NCBI GenBank assembly: GCA_937876275.1
Contig: CALFIA010000049.1
Coordinates: forward strand, 1 to 13,468
Reading direction: 5' to 3'
Source: an uncultured Actinomycetes bacterium
GTDB lineage: Bacteria; Actinomycetota; Actinomycetes; S36-B12
DNA: 13,468 nt
The notes beneath the pieces are model-generated. The model was not told where the DNA came from. It worked only from the letters and a program-made list of their open reading frames with translations, and did no database searches. Of this stretch, positions 5,817 to 13,229 are shown one piece after another (position 1 is the stretch's first letter; each line of letters starts with the position of its first letter). The position numbers and the translations under genes are program-made.

Positions 5817-6350
5817 ATGGATTCGGGCCGCCCTGAGGGCAGCGACTACGCTTTGGGCGTGCTTGGAGACTCCGGGGTGCGCGACACCCTGCTGATCATC
5901 GCGATCCTGCTGGGCGGCTCCGCCCTGGCTGTCGCGATCTATGCCGTTGCCCGGCTCTCCCGCCTGCACCGCTCCTACGCCCTCCTCCAGGTCGCCGAGG
6001 GACGCGAGAACTACATCGACGTCCTGGCCCGCACCCGCGAGGAGTTCGCCGACCTCAATGATGAAGTGCTGGGCCTCGGCAACGCTCTCTCGCGCACCCG
6101 CCGCGAGTTGGCCGACGCCCTGCGCCACGTATCGGTCGTGCGCTACGACGCCTTCGGCGATATGGGCGGACGTTTCAGCTTCTCGGCCGCCATGCTGGAT
6201 GACAAGGGCGATGGCATCGTCCTCACCTCGATTCACGGGCGCTCCGAGACCCGCACGTACATCAAGGGCCTCACCGCCGGAACCAGCGACATCGAGCTGT
6301 CACCGGAGGAACTGCAAGCGGTGAACGACGCGAAGGGAGAGCACGCATGA
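5817..6350 (+). CDS. DUF4446 family protein
   Basis: A 177-residue protein of unknown function. One membrane helix lies near the N-terminus (residues ~23-46, TLLIIAILLGGSALAVAIYA). A probably coiled helical stretch follows (~55-100, rich in Arg/Glu/Leu heptad-like positions), then the conserved DUF4446 block, VVRYDAFGDMGGRFSFSAA with DGIVLTSIHGRSETRTY (~107-148). The frame is open far upstream, but the ATG at 5817 is the credible start: it has a GGGG site five bases upstream and avoids overlap with the divergent membrane gene. Its end overlaps the pheA start by four bases (ATGA), so it is co-translated with pheA. I recall this neighbour pair in other actinobacteria, but the link to phenylalanine synthesis is unexplained. 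Confidence 0.85.
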   Translation: MDSGRPEGSDYALGVLGDSGVRDTLLIIAILLGGSALAVAIYAVARLSRLHRSYALLQVAEGRENYIDVLARTREEFADLNDEVLGLGNALSRTRRELADALRHVSVVRYDAFGDMGGRFSFSAAMLDDKGDGIVLTSIHGRSETRTYIKGLTAGTSDIELSPEELQAVNDAKGEHA

Positions 6351-7273
6351 CCACCCGCATTGCGTTCTTGGGACCTCGCGGTTCATTTGCCGAGGCAGCC
6401 CTGCGCACACTTCCGATCTCGGACGAAGCCGAGCTGATTGCCGCTTCATCCGTGCAAGCGGCGCTCGATGCTGCCCGCGATGGCTCCGTCGACTTCGCAC
6501 TCGTGCCGATCGAGAACTCTGTCGAGGGCGCCGTGTCGATCACTCTCGACGAGCTCGCCAATGGCGAACCGCTCGTCATTGTCGACGAAGCCGTGCTCGC
6601 CGTGTCGTTCTCGCTCGTGGTGCGCCCGGGCACCTTGCTGTCGGATGTCACGCGCATTGCCACGCATCCGCACGCTGCTGCGCAGGTGCGTGGCTGGATC
6701 TCGGAGAACCTGCCCGATGCAGTCATGCTGCCGGCACTCTCGACAGCCGCTGCGGCGCAAGGACTTCTCGACCCCGCTTGTGGTTACGACGCGGCTGTCT
6801 CGCAGCGCATTGTCACCGAGCTCTACGACGTCGAGTCGTTGGCCGATGAGATCGAAGACACTCCCGACGCGATCACGCGATTCGTGCTGGTGCAGCGTCC
6901 GGGCGCTATTCCGGAGCGCACTGGCGCTGACAAGACAACGCTCTCGCTGTTCATCCGCAGTGATCAGCCAGGCGCGTTGCTCGCGATCTTGAACGAGTTC
7001 GCGGCGCATGGCGTGAATCTCACGCGCATCGAGTCACGCCCCACGCGCAAGCAACTCGGCGACTACTACTTCAGCGTTGATATCGAAGGTCATGTCAACG
7101 ACTCCCGGGTATCCGAGGCGCTGATGGGCCTGCATCGCGTGTGCCTGGATGTTCGGTTCATGGGTTCCTACCCGCGGCATGATGGCAAGACGCCTGTGCT
7201 GCGCGAAGGCGTAACCGACAGTGATTTCGCAGAGGCCCATCAGTGGCTTCGACAGTTGAAGGGTGAGATCTGA
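6347..7273 (+). CDS. pheA: Prephenate dehydratase
   Basis: Converts prephenate to phenylpyruvate, the committed step to phenylalanine, in the cytosol. The 308 residues comprise a monofunctional PDT domain (1-~180) and a C-terminal ACT regulatory domain (~187-265); no chorismate mutase domain is fused. Visible motifs are FLGPRGSF (7-14), PIENSVEG (54-61), a HPHA block (107-110), the catalytic T-R-F (167-169 in DTPDAITRF), GALL (199-202) and ESRP (219-222). The last two are the ACT motifs that bind phenylalanine, so feedback inhibition is expected. It overlaps DUF4446 by four bases upstream and shares a TGATG with rmlB downstream. There are no signs of damage. Confidence 0.96.
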   Translation: MTTRIAFLGPRGSFAEAALRTLPISDEAELIAASSVQAALDAARDGSVDFALVPIENSVEGAVSITLDELANGEPLVIVDEAVLAVSFSLVVRPGTLLSDVTRIATHPHAAAQVRGWISENLPDAVMLPALSTAAAAQGLLDPACGYDAAVSQRIVTELYDVESLADEIEDTPDAITRFVLVQRPGAIPERTGADKTTLSLFIRSDQPGALLAILNEFAAHGVNLTRIESRPTRKQLGDYYFSVDIEGHVNDSRVSEALMGLHRVCLDVRFMGSYPRHDGKTPVLREGVTDSDFAEAHQWLRQLKGEI

Positions 7274-8262
7274 TGCGTTACTTCGTGACCGGCGCGGCCG
7301 GCTTCATCGGCTCGCACTTCGTGCGCACTCTGCTCGCAGGTGGCTACAGCGAGATCCTGCCCGGTGAGGTCACCGGCGTCACGGTCTACGACAAGCTCAC
7401 CTACGCGGGCAACCTGGCGAACCTCGAGTCTGTCTCCGATGATCCGCGCTACACCTTCGTGCAGGGCGACATCTGCGACGGCGCACTGCTCGACCAGGTG
7501 CTGCCCGGCCACGACGTCGTCGTGAACTTCGCCGCCGAGACTCACGTCGACCGCTCGATCTCCGGGCCGCAGGCCTTCTTGATCACCAATGTCGTTGGTG
7601 CGCAGACACTTTTCGATGCCTGCCTCAAGCACGGCATCCCGCGCACTGTGCACATCGGCACTGACGAGGTCTACGGCTCCATCGACGTGGGTTCGTGGAC
7701 GGAATCAGAGCCGCTGATCCCGAACTCGCCGTACTCGGCCGCCAAGGCCGCAGCCGAGATGCTCGTGCGCGCCTACAACGTCACCTATGGCCTGAATATC
7801 TCCTCCACGCGCTGCTCGAATAACTACGGGCCGTACCAGTTCCCGGAGAAGGTCATCCCGCTCTTCGTCACGAACTTGATTGATGGCCTGCAGGTGCCGC
7901 TGTATGGCGACGGCCTCAATGTGCGCGACTGGCTGCACGTTGACGACCACTGCCGCGGCATCGCGATCGTGTGCGCGAAGGGCGAGCCCGGGCAGTCGTA
8001 CAACATCGGCGGTGGCCTCGAGCTCAACAACCGCGAGATCACCGAGCGCGTACTCGACGCCATGGGCGCTGACTGGTCATCGGTCAAGCAGGTCGAAGAC
8101 CGCAAGGGTCACGATCGTCGTTACTCGGTCGATGACTCGCGCCTGCGCGCGATGGGCTACGCCCCGCAGCACACCTTCGATGACGGTCTCGCCGAGACAG
8201 TCGCTTGGTACAAGAACAACGAGGCCTGGTGGCGCCCGCTCAAGGCGAAGGCTGCCCTCTAG
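7273..8262 (+). CDS. rmlB: dTDP-glucose 4,6-dehydratase
   Basis: Second enzyme of dTDP-L-rhamnose synthesis: dTDP-glucose to dTDP-4-keto-6-deoxyglucose, using bound NAD. This is a 329-residue extended short-chain dehydrogenase/reductase. Visible are the NAD-binding GAAGFIGSH (7-15), DKLTYAGNLANL (40-51), the catalytic T-D-E (130-132 in GTDEVYG), Y154-x3-K158 (YSAAK) and the family stretches STRCSNNYGPYQFPEK and YGDGLNVRDWLHVDDH. Length is normal. It starts on the last base of the pheA stop (TGATG), so the two are coupled, and is followed two bases later by rmlD. rmlA and rmlC are not in the window. Confidence 0.95.
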   Translation: MRYFVTGAAGFIGSHFVRTLLAGGYSEILPGEVTGVTVYDKLTYAGNLANLESVSDDPRYTFVQGDICDGALLDQVLPGHDVVVNFAAETHVDRSISGPQAFLITNVVGAQTLFDACLKHGIPRTVHIGTDEVYGSIDVGSWTESEPLIPNSPYSAAKAAAEMLVRAYNVTYGLNISSTRCSNNYGPYQFPEKVIPLFVTNLIDGLQVPLYGDGLNVRDWLHVDDHCRGIAIVCAKGEPGQSYNIGGGLELNNREITERVLDAMGADWSSVKQVEDRKGHDRRYSVDDSRLRAMGYAPQHTFDDGLAETVAWYKNNEAWWRPLKAKAAL

Positions 8263-8264
8263 CA

Positions 8265-9125
8265 ATGCGCGTCATCGTCACCGGGGCCAATGGCCAGCTC
8301 GGCAGTGCCCTCGTGGCACTGCTCTCGGCTCGCCCCGCTGATTCGGTGCTCGGCGTTGATCTTCCTGACGTCGACATCACGGATCCAGTTTCTGTCGCTG
8401 CTGTCTTCGACTCCTTCGCACCCGATGTCGTGATCAACTGCGCCGCCTGGACTGCCGTTGATGATGCCGAGACCAAGGAAGAGCTCGCACTTCGCGTGAA
8501 CGCTGAAGGGCCGCGAGTGCTGGCCGCGCAATGCGCGGTCTCCGATGCGTGGCTCGTGCAGATCTCGACCGACTATGTGTTCGCCGGTGACGCCAAATCG
8601 CCATACGCGGAGTCAGCCGCGGGTGATCCGCGTTCGGCCTACGGCCGCACCAAGCTCGCAGGCGAGGTAGCTGTGCTCTCCGAACTGCCGTCATGCTCCT
8701 ACATCGTCCGCACCGCGTGGCTCTACGGTCTGCAAGGCACCAACTTCGTCAAGACGATGCTCAAGTTCGAGAAGGAACGTGAAACCGTCTCGGTGGTCAC
8801 CGATCAGATCGGCCAGCCCACGTATGCCGGTGATCTTGCGGCGCAGATCATCGCGCTACTCGATGCCCGCCCGGCCGCCGGCATCTTCCATGCGACCAAC
8901 AGCGGGCAGTGCTCATGGTTCGAGTTCACCCAGGCGATCTTCAGTGAGATCGGCGCTGACCCGGCTCGGGTACTGCCCACTGACTCGGCTGCCTTCGTAC
9001 GCCCTGCTCCGCGCCCGGCTTACTCGGTGCTCGGGCACGATGCCTGGGCTGCTGCGGGTATCCCTGAGATGCGCGATTGGCGCGAGGCGCTGACCGCTGC
9101 CTTCGCCGATGGGCTCACCCTCTAG
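8265..9125 (+). CDS. rmlD: dTDP-4-dehydrorhamnose reductase
   Basis: Last enzyme of dTDP-L-rhamnose synthesis, reducing dTDP-4-keto-rhamnose with NAD(P)H. The 286-residue protein has the nucleotide-binding GANGQLG (7-13), DVDITDP (35-41), NCAAWTAVDDAE (58-69), STDYVF (101-106), the catalytic Y126-x3-K130 (YGRTK) and RTAWLYG (149-155). The frame is open from a TTG at 8205 inside rmlB, but the Rossmann motif begins right after the ATG at 8265, two bases past the rmlB stop, so this start is chosen. A clear Shine-Dalgarno is lacking, and translation probably depends on coupling to rmlB. The rmlC epimerase product it needs must come from elsewhere. Confidence 0.93.
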   Translation: MRVIVTGANGQLGSALVALLSARPADSVLGVDLPDVDITDPVSVAAVFDSFAPDVVINCAAWTAVDDAETKEELALRVNAEGPRVLAAQCAVSDAWLVQISTDYVFAGDAKSPYAESAAGDPRSAYGRTKLAGEVAVLSELPSCSYIVRTAWLYGLQGTNFVKTMLKFEKERETVSVVTDQIGQPTYAGDLAAQIIALLDARPAAGIFHATNSGQCSWFEFTQAIFSEIGADPARVLPTDSAAFVRPAPRPAYSVLGHDAWAAAGIPEMRDWREALTAAFADGLTL

Positions 9126-9161
9126 TCTCATCACGCTCAGCCACTACAGCCGGAGACTCGC

Positions 9162-9689
9162 ATGACGATCAAGAAGCTCATTCGCACGATCCCCGACTTC
9201 CCGAAGCCGGGCATCATGTTTCGCGATGTCACCACGCTGTTCCAAGATCCCGAGGGCTTCGGCACCGTGATCGAGATCCTGCGCGAACGCTATGCCGACC
9301 AGGAGATCGATGCCGTTGTCGGTGTGGAGTCACGTGGATTCATCGTCGGCGCACCGTTGGCTCTGGCACTCGGTTGCGCCTTCATTCCGATGCGTAAGCC
9401 AGGCAAGCTACCCGCAGCAACGCACTCGGAGACTTATGAGCTCGAGTACGGCACCGACGAGCTGCACATCCATGTCGATGCGATTCAGCCTGGCCAGCGC
9501 GTCGTGATCATTGACGATCTCCTCGCTACGGGTGGCACGGCACGTGCGGCGGCACGACTGGTCAGGCATTGCGAGGGCCTTGTTGTCGAGGCCGGCTTCA
9601 TCGTCGACCTTCCCGATCTCAAGGGTCATGAGAAGCTCGAGGACGATGGCGTGCCGGTCTTCGCCATCTGCGAGTTCGAGGGCGACTAA
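9162..9689 (+). CDS. apt: Adenine phosphoribosyltransferase
   Basis: Salvages adenine: adenine + PRPP to AMP + pyrophosphate, in the cytosol. The 175 residues are of normal length. Motifs are the N-terminal IPDFPKPGIMFRDVT (10-24), VGVESRGFIVG (53-63), RKPGKLP (78-84) and the PRPP-binding VVIIDDLLATGGT (114-126). The ATG at 9162 has a GGAG site six bases upstream. It follows rmlD by 36 bp on the same strand, so it may be the last gene of the DUF4446-pheA-rmlB-rmlD run, though it could have its own promoter. Its stop overlaps the stop of the MazF-like gene on the other strand by four bases, leaving no room for a terminator between them. Confidence 0.96.
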   Translation: MTIKKLIRTIPDFPKPGIMFRDVTTLFQDPEGFGTVIEILRERYADQEIDAVVGVESRGFIVGAPLALALGCAFIPMRKPGKLPAATHSETYELEYGTDELHIHVDAIQPGQRVVIIDDLLATGGTARAAARLVRHCEGLVVEAGFIVDLPDLKGHEKLEDDGVPVFAICEFEGD

Positions 9690-10033
9690 GCGCTTCGTCG
9701 AAAGTGCCAATCATCGATCCAGCGCGTCACTCGACTCAGTGAGTCGTCATCGACTGTTCCCAAGTCTCGGAGTAACCGAATTCGATCGATGGTGCGGATT
9801 TGCTCGGTCATGGCATACGTGGGTAAGGGAAGGCCGAGCACTCCGGTGATCAGCTCGTGGTTGGGCCACTCACGATTGCGCTTGGTACATGGCACCACAG
9901 TGACGAGTTGATCGACCAGCTCGAGATGGTCGAAACTCGACACGATAATGACGGGTCGGCGGCCTGACTGCTCGCGACCTGTGCCACTGCCGAGGCTGGC
10001 GAGAACGACCTGCCCGGGGTGTAGCTCACGCAC
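9686..10033 (-). CDS. MazF/PemK-family mRNA-interferase toxin
   Basis: A 115-residue endoribonuclease toxin of the MazF/PemK/Kid fold. Family blocks are HPGQVVLASLGSGTGREQSG with RRPVIIVSS (residues ~5-33), VVPCTKR (~49-55) and MTEQIRTIDRIRLL (~80-93). The frame is open upstream to 10225 but that part is shadow. The start is a GTG at 10033 that overlaps the antitoxin's stop (GTGCGTGA) and has a GGAGGCGG-like purine run in the antitoxin's last codons, giving the usual family length. Expression should depend on the antitoxin gene. The 3' end overlaps the apt stop tail to tail. Confidence 0.9.
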   Translation of the reverse strand: MRELHPGQVVLASLGSGTGREQSGRRPVIIVSSFDHLELVDQLVTVVPCTKRNREWPNHELITGVLGLPLPTYAMTEQIRTIDRIRLLRDLGTVDDDSLSRVTRWIDDWHFRRSA

Positions 10034-10310
10034 CTTGCGCGCCACCGCCTTCAAGAAGTTCGCTCCAGTCCTCGAACTCCAGGCCATCAGCATCGGCTGT
10101 CGCGAAAAGCGCGGTCTCCTCGCGGTAACTGCGCCAGTCCTCGTCACTGGTGTTGCGCATCGCGACCCGCACCGCTTCCATGCGTTGAGCTCGGAGGTAC
10201 TCCTTGAGGAGCATTTCGACCACACTTTGCGCGGTCATGCCCTTCGCCTGCCCGATTTCATTGATCTGATCGCGCACGGAGCTATCAAGCTTGATGGTGG
10301 TGGGTGACAT
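10026..10310 (-). CDS. Antitoxin of the MazF-like toxin, ribbon-helix-helix type
   Basis: A 94-residue antitoxin. Its N-terminal ~45 residues (TTIKLDSSVRDQINEIGQAK followed by GMTAQSVVEMLLKEYL) look like a ribbon-helix-helix DNA-binding domain. The acidic C-terminal half (DEDWRSYREE..DADGLEFEDWSELLEGG) is the expected toxin-binding tail. The ATG at 10310 lies 6 nt behind a near-consensus -10, so a leaderless transcript is likely. It precedes and overlaps the toxin by 8 bp, the classic antitoxin-first order. It should repress its own promoter through the GTATAC pair at 10318-10334. The antitoxin call rests partly on position. Confidence 0.85.
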   Translation of the reverse strand: MSPTTIKLDSSVRDQINEIGQAKGMTAQSVVEMLLKEYLRAQRMEAVRVAMRNTSDEDWRSYREETALFATADADGLEFEDWSELLEGGGAQGA

Positions 10311-10316
10311 GGAGAC

Positions 10317-10345
10317 AGTATACGCAGGGTATACCGACGGTTCAA
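10317..10345 (-). promoter_or_regulatory. Promoter and operator of the MazEF-like module
   Basis: On the minus strand, TTGAAC (10340-10345), a 17-bp spacer and TATACT (10317-10322) form a strong housekeeping-type promoter. The predicted transcript start falls on the antitoxin ATG at 10310. Two GTATAC palindromes (10318-10323 and 10329-10334), five bases apart, overlap the -10 and spacer, an ideal place for autorepression by a ribbon-helix-helix dimer pair. Confidence 0.78.
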
Positions 10346-10373
10346 TGCCTGGCAGTGGGCTGGGGACGAGATG

Positions 10374-11006
10374 TCATCCCTGTGGTTGGGGCAGGGCGAG
10401 GCGAGCGCGCCGCGCCTGCGCGATGTACTCCGGCACGATCACGCCGATGGCCAGGAAGAAGGCCACGCCGGACGTAATCACGAAGAGCGAATCGGGCAGC
10501 AGAAGCCCGTGAATGATCCACGCGGTCGATGCACAGATGCTGAGCCACCAGGTAGCTATGGACACTTCTGACGGCGTCACGTCGCGCATCGTCTTGAAGG
10601 ATTTCGCCACCTGCGGAATGCGAATGATGGTGGCCGCGAGCATCAAGGTGAGAACCACCGGCATCGGGAAGAGGATTCCGATGACGAAGAAAAGCACGGC
10701 AAGTGCATAGATCGCTATGCCGATGCGTACGGCGTTCTCGCGATTGTCGGCCCGCAGCAAGCCCAGGACCAAGATGACGAGCAAGGTGTTCGTCACGATG
10801 TTCGAGCTGGTCGAGGCTACGTTGCCACTGCGAATCGAGTAGCCGAACCACATGGCATACGTGCACATGAACATTGCCCAGGTCAGCAGCGATACGCCGA
10901 CACCTGATCTATCCCGCCAGACCTTACGAGTCTGCGGGATCACCATCGTGATCGTGCACAGGGCAGCAATGAAGCCGGCGAGGAGTGCGACGGAATGCTC
11001 CGACAT
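10374..11006 (-). CDS. PQ-loop repeat membrane protein (SWEET/MtN3-like)
   Basis: A 210-residue, very hydrophobic protein with about seven predicted membrane helices. It has two PQ-loop motifs, P24-Q25 (MVIPQTRKVW) and P131-Q132 (IRIPQVAKSF), each at the end of a helix, which defines two three-helix bundles joined by a linker helix. Relatives include sugar (SWEET/SemiSWEET) and amino-acid transporters; the substrate here is not known. The frame allows a GTG at 11009, but the ATG at 11006 is better spaced (five bases) from an excellent AGGAGG at 11012-11017. It is third in the serS-HAD-PQ-loop run, 32 bp after the hydrolase gene. Confidence 0.85.
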   Translation of the reverse strand: MSEHSVALLAGFIAALCTITMVIPQTRKVWRDRSGVGVSLLTWAMFMCTYAMWFGYSIRSGNVASTSSNIVTNTLLVILVLGLLRADNRENAVRIGIAIYALAVLFFVIGILFPMPVVLTLMLAATIIRIPQVAKSFKTMRDVTPSEVSIATWWLSICASTAWIIHGLLLPDSLFVITSGVAFFLAIGVIVPEYIAQARRARLALPQPQG

Positions 11007-11038
11007 CACTTCCTCCTCTCACGCGGTGCCTAAGAAGG

Positions 11039-11839
11039 CTAGCGGAAGAGAAGATCCAAGACGTCGGCCACTGACTCGCCGGCCACATCACCGGTCATGA
11101 AGTCAGCGCAGGCAGCTGTATCGCGATCGGCGTCGCCCATGGCCACGCCGATGCGTGCCCAGCGCAATGCCTCGCGGTCGTTGAAGGAGTCGCCGAACAT
11201 GAGCGTCTTCGCCGGGTTGATGTCGAGGCGGGTGCACAGGGCAGCAAGGCCCGTGGCCTTGTTGACGTTCTGCGGCCCGAGATCCATCCAGGCGACGTCA
11301 CTGACTCCGAAGACCACCGAGTGCAGCCCGAGAGTGCGCGCGATCTCGCCGAAGCCCTGGTTGACGTGAGCATCGCTGCGTACCACCACGCGAGGGACCG
11401 GTCGGCTGGTGAGGTGCTCGAAGGGAACCTCGAGCACCTGCTTGGAGATGTAGTCGGTACCGATGAGGCTGGTCGTGCGTAAGGTTCCGTCGATGTCTTC
11501 GACCGCATAGACAGCGTCAGGCAGAATCGGCGCGATCATCGAGAGAAGCTCGGTCGGATCAAAGGTGGTGGCCTCGATCACCGACTCAGGGTCAACCGTG
11601 GCCAGCACGGCGCCGTTGGAGCAGATCGCCCAGCTGTTCATGCCGGCTGCCCGTGCGACACCGCCGGTCAGGCTGAGTGAGCGGCCGGTGCACGGAATCA
11701 CCGTGGCACCTGCAGCCATCACGCGCAGGATCGAGTCGCGCACGCGCTCGTGCACCACATCACCATGCTCGACCAGGGTGTCATCGAAGTCGATGGCAAT
11801 GAGCTCAGGCTCGAAATCTCGAGGAAAGTCGTTCAGCAC
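11039..11839 (-). CDS. HAD-superfamily hydrolase, Cof-like (C2 cap)
   Basis: A 266-residue phosphatase-type protein. Motif I is D17-F-D19-D-T (AIDFDDTLVEHG), motif II T50 (CTGRS), motif III K193 (NVNKATGL), motif IV GDSFNDREAL (215-224); residues ~80-190 form the cap. The set is complete, so catalysis of phosphate-ester hydrolysis is expected, probably on a small sugar phosphate or cofactor, but the substrate cannot be read from the sequence. The start is a GTG at 11839, nine bases past the serS stop, with only a weak ribosome-binding site, which suggests coupling to serS. It is followed by the PQ-loop gene. Confidence 0.9.
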   Translation of the reverse strand: MLNDFPRDFEPELIAIDFDDTLVEHGDVVHERVRDSILRVMAAGATVIPCTGRSLSLTGGVARAAGMNSWAICSNGAVLATVDPESVIEATTFDPTELLSMIAPILPDAVYAVEDIDGTLRTTSLIGTDYISKQVLEVPFEHLTSRPVPRVVVRSDAHVNQGFGEIARTLGLHSVVFGVSDVAWMDLGPQNVNKATGLAALCTRLDINPAKTLMFGDSFNDREALRWARIGVAMGDADRDTAACADFMTGDVAGESVADVLDLLFR

Positions 11840-11848
11840 GTTACGACG

Positions 11849-13168
11849 CTAGCCCTTCGGGGTAAACGCAGAGACTCCGCCAAGGAACGGGCGAAGGGCC
11901 TGCGGGATAACAACAGAGCCGTCGGCCTGCTGGTGGTTCTCGAGAATGGCCACGATGATTCGCGGCATGGCCACGAGCGTGCCATTCAAGGTGGCGAGCG
12001 GCTGCGTCTTATCGCCGTCGCGCATGCGGATCTTCAGTCGACGTGCCTGAAACTCCGTGGTGTTGGAGGTCGAGGTGACCTCGCGGTAGGTGTCCTGGGT
12101 CGGGATCCATGCCTCGATGTCGAACTTGCGTGCCGCACTGCTGCCGAGATCACCGGTGGCGACGTCGATCACGCGATACGGAATCTCCAGGGCATCGATG
12201 AAGTCCTTCTCCCACTGCAGCAGACGCTGATGCTCGTTCTCGGCATCGGCGGGATCGCAGTAGACGAACATCTCGACCTTGTCGAACTGATGCACGCGGA
12301 TGATGCCGCGGGTGTCCTTGCCGTAGGTGCCGGCCTCGCGGCGGAAGCAGGACGACCAGCCGGCGTAGCGAATCGGCAGTTCCTTCGCATCGATGATCTC
12401 GTCAGCGTGATACGCGGCCAGCGGAACCTCGGAGGTGCCGACGAGGTACAGATCGTCAGCCTCGACGCGGTACACGTTCTCGGCAGCCTGGCCGAGGAAG
12501 CCCGTGCCGTCCATCGCACTCGGAAGCACCAGGCTCGGAGTGATCATCGGGATGAAGCCGTTCGCGGTCGCCTGCGCCATCGCCATGTTGAGCAGCGCGA
12601 ACTCCAGCTGCGCACCAACACCACGCAGATAGAAGAAGCGTGAACCGGACACCTTCGCACCGCGCACTGTGTCGATCGCGCCGAGCATCTCGCCGATCTC
12701 GAGGTGATCGCGGGGCTCGAATCCGTCAGCAGCGAAATCTCGCGGGGTGCCGACATGCTCGAGGGTGACGAAATCCTCCTCGCCACCGACGGGGGAGTCG
12801 AGGTTGACCAGGTTGGCCAGCTGCAGCCAGAGCGCATCGGTGACCTCGGCCTGCTCATTCGCTGCAGCCTCAGCAGCCTTCGTGCGGTCAGCTAGATCAG
12901 TGGCCTTGGCCATCAGCGCATCAAGCTCGGCCTGGGCGGCAGCCTTCGCGGTGTCGTCCGAGGCCTTCTTGAGCGCACCCTGGAGCGGGCCGATCTCCTT
13001 GCCGATCAGCTTCTGCTGGTTGCGCAGCTCATCGAAGTGAGCCTGTGCAGCACGCTTGGCCGAATCGGCCTCAATGAGGCGGTCGACGACCGTGACGTCC
13101 TCGCCGCGACGGCGCTGGGACTCACGGATCCGATCGGGGTCGGTGCGCAGAATCTGGGGATCGATCAC
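11849..13168 (-). CDS. serS: Seryl-tRNA synthetase
   Basis: Charges tRNA-Ser (and tRNA-Sec where present) with serine. The 439 residues comprise an N-terminal long coiled-coil arm (~30-108) that grips the tRNA variable arm, and a class II catalytic core. Core motifs are GTSEVPL (244-250), motif 2 CFRREAGTYGKDTRG (274-288) and motif 3 NGTLVAMPRIIVAILE (395-410). The start is GTG at 13168; the opening MIDPQILRTDPDRIRESQ matches the family's usual N-terminus exactly in phase. A TAGGCT -10 ends six bases before it, so the transcript is probably leaderless. First gene of a serS-HAD-PQ-loop operon. There is no T-box leader. Confidence 0.97.
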   Translation of the reverse strand: MIDPQILRTDPDRIRESQRRRGEDVTVVDRLIEADSAKRAAQAHFDELRNQQKLIGKEIGPLQGALKKASDDTAKAAAQAELDALMAKATDLADRTKAAEAAANEQAEVTDALWLQLANLVNLDSPVGGEEDFVTLEHVGTPRDFAADGFEPRDHLEIGEMLGAIDTVRGAKVSGSRFFYLRGVGAQLEFALLNMAMAQATANGFIPMITPSLVLPSAMDGTGFLGQAAENVYRVEADDLYLVGTSEVPLAAYHADEIIDAKELPIRYAGWSSCFRREAGTYGKDTRGIIRVHQFDKVEMFVYCDPADAENEHQRLLQWEKDFIDALEIPYRVIDVATGDLGSSAARKFDIEAWIPTQDTYREVTSTSNTTEFQARRLKIRMRDGDKTQPLATLNGTLVAMPRIIVAILENHQQADGSVVIPQALRPFLGGVSAFTPKG

Positions 13169-13174
13169 GAGCCC

Positions 13175-13180
13175 AGCCTA
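13175..13180 (-). promoter_or_regulatory. Predicted -10 element, leaderless start of serS
   Basis: TAGGCT on the minus strand fits TANNNT and ends 6 nt before the serS GTG. No good -35 was seen. The 61-bp gap to hutH (13169-13229) holds nothing else that I recognise. Confidence 0.5.
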
Positions 13181-13229
13181 CGGGGGCGGCAGAGGGGGAA
13201 CTGCAGGCGTCGGCCACGATGATCGGGGG

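Noticed and set aside
10363..10380. Hairpin (GGGACGA / TCATCCC) at the end of the PQ-loop gene
   Set aside because: The seven-pair stem includes a wobble pair and spans the stop codon, with no T-run after it on the minus strand; too weak to call a terminator.
11750..12643. 297-codon plus-strand frame opposite serS
   Set aside because: Antisense shadow of seryl-tRNA synthetase; no recognisable domain and His/Asp/Gly-rich composition typical of such shadows.
13169..13229. T-box or other leader RNA before serS
   Set aside because: Only 61 bp to hutH, with a -10 element placed for a leaderless start; no room for a T-box.
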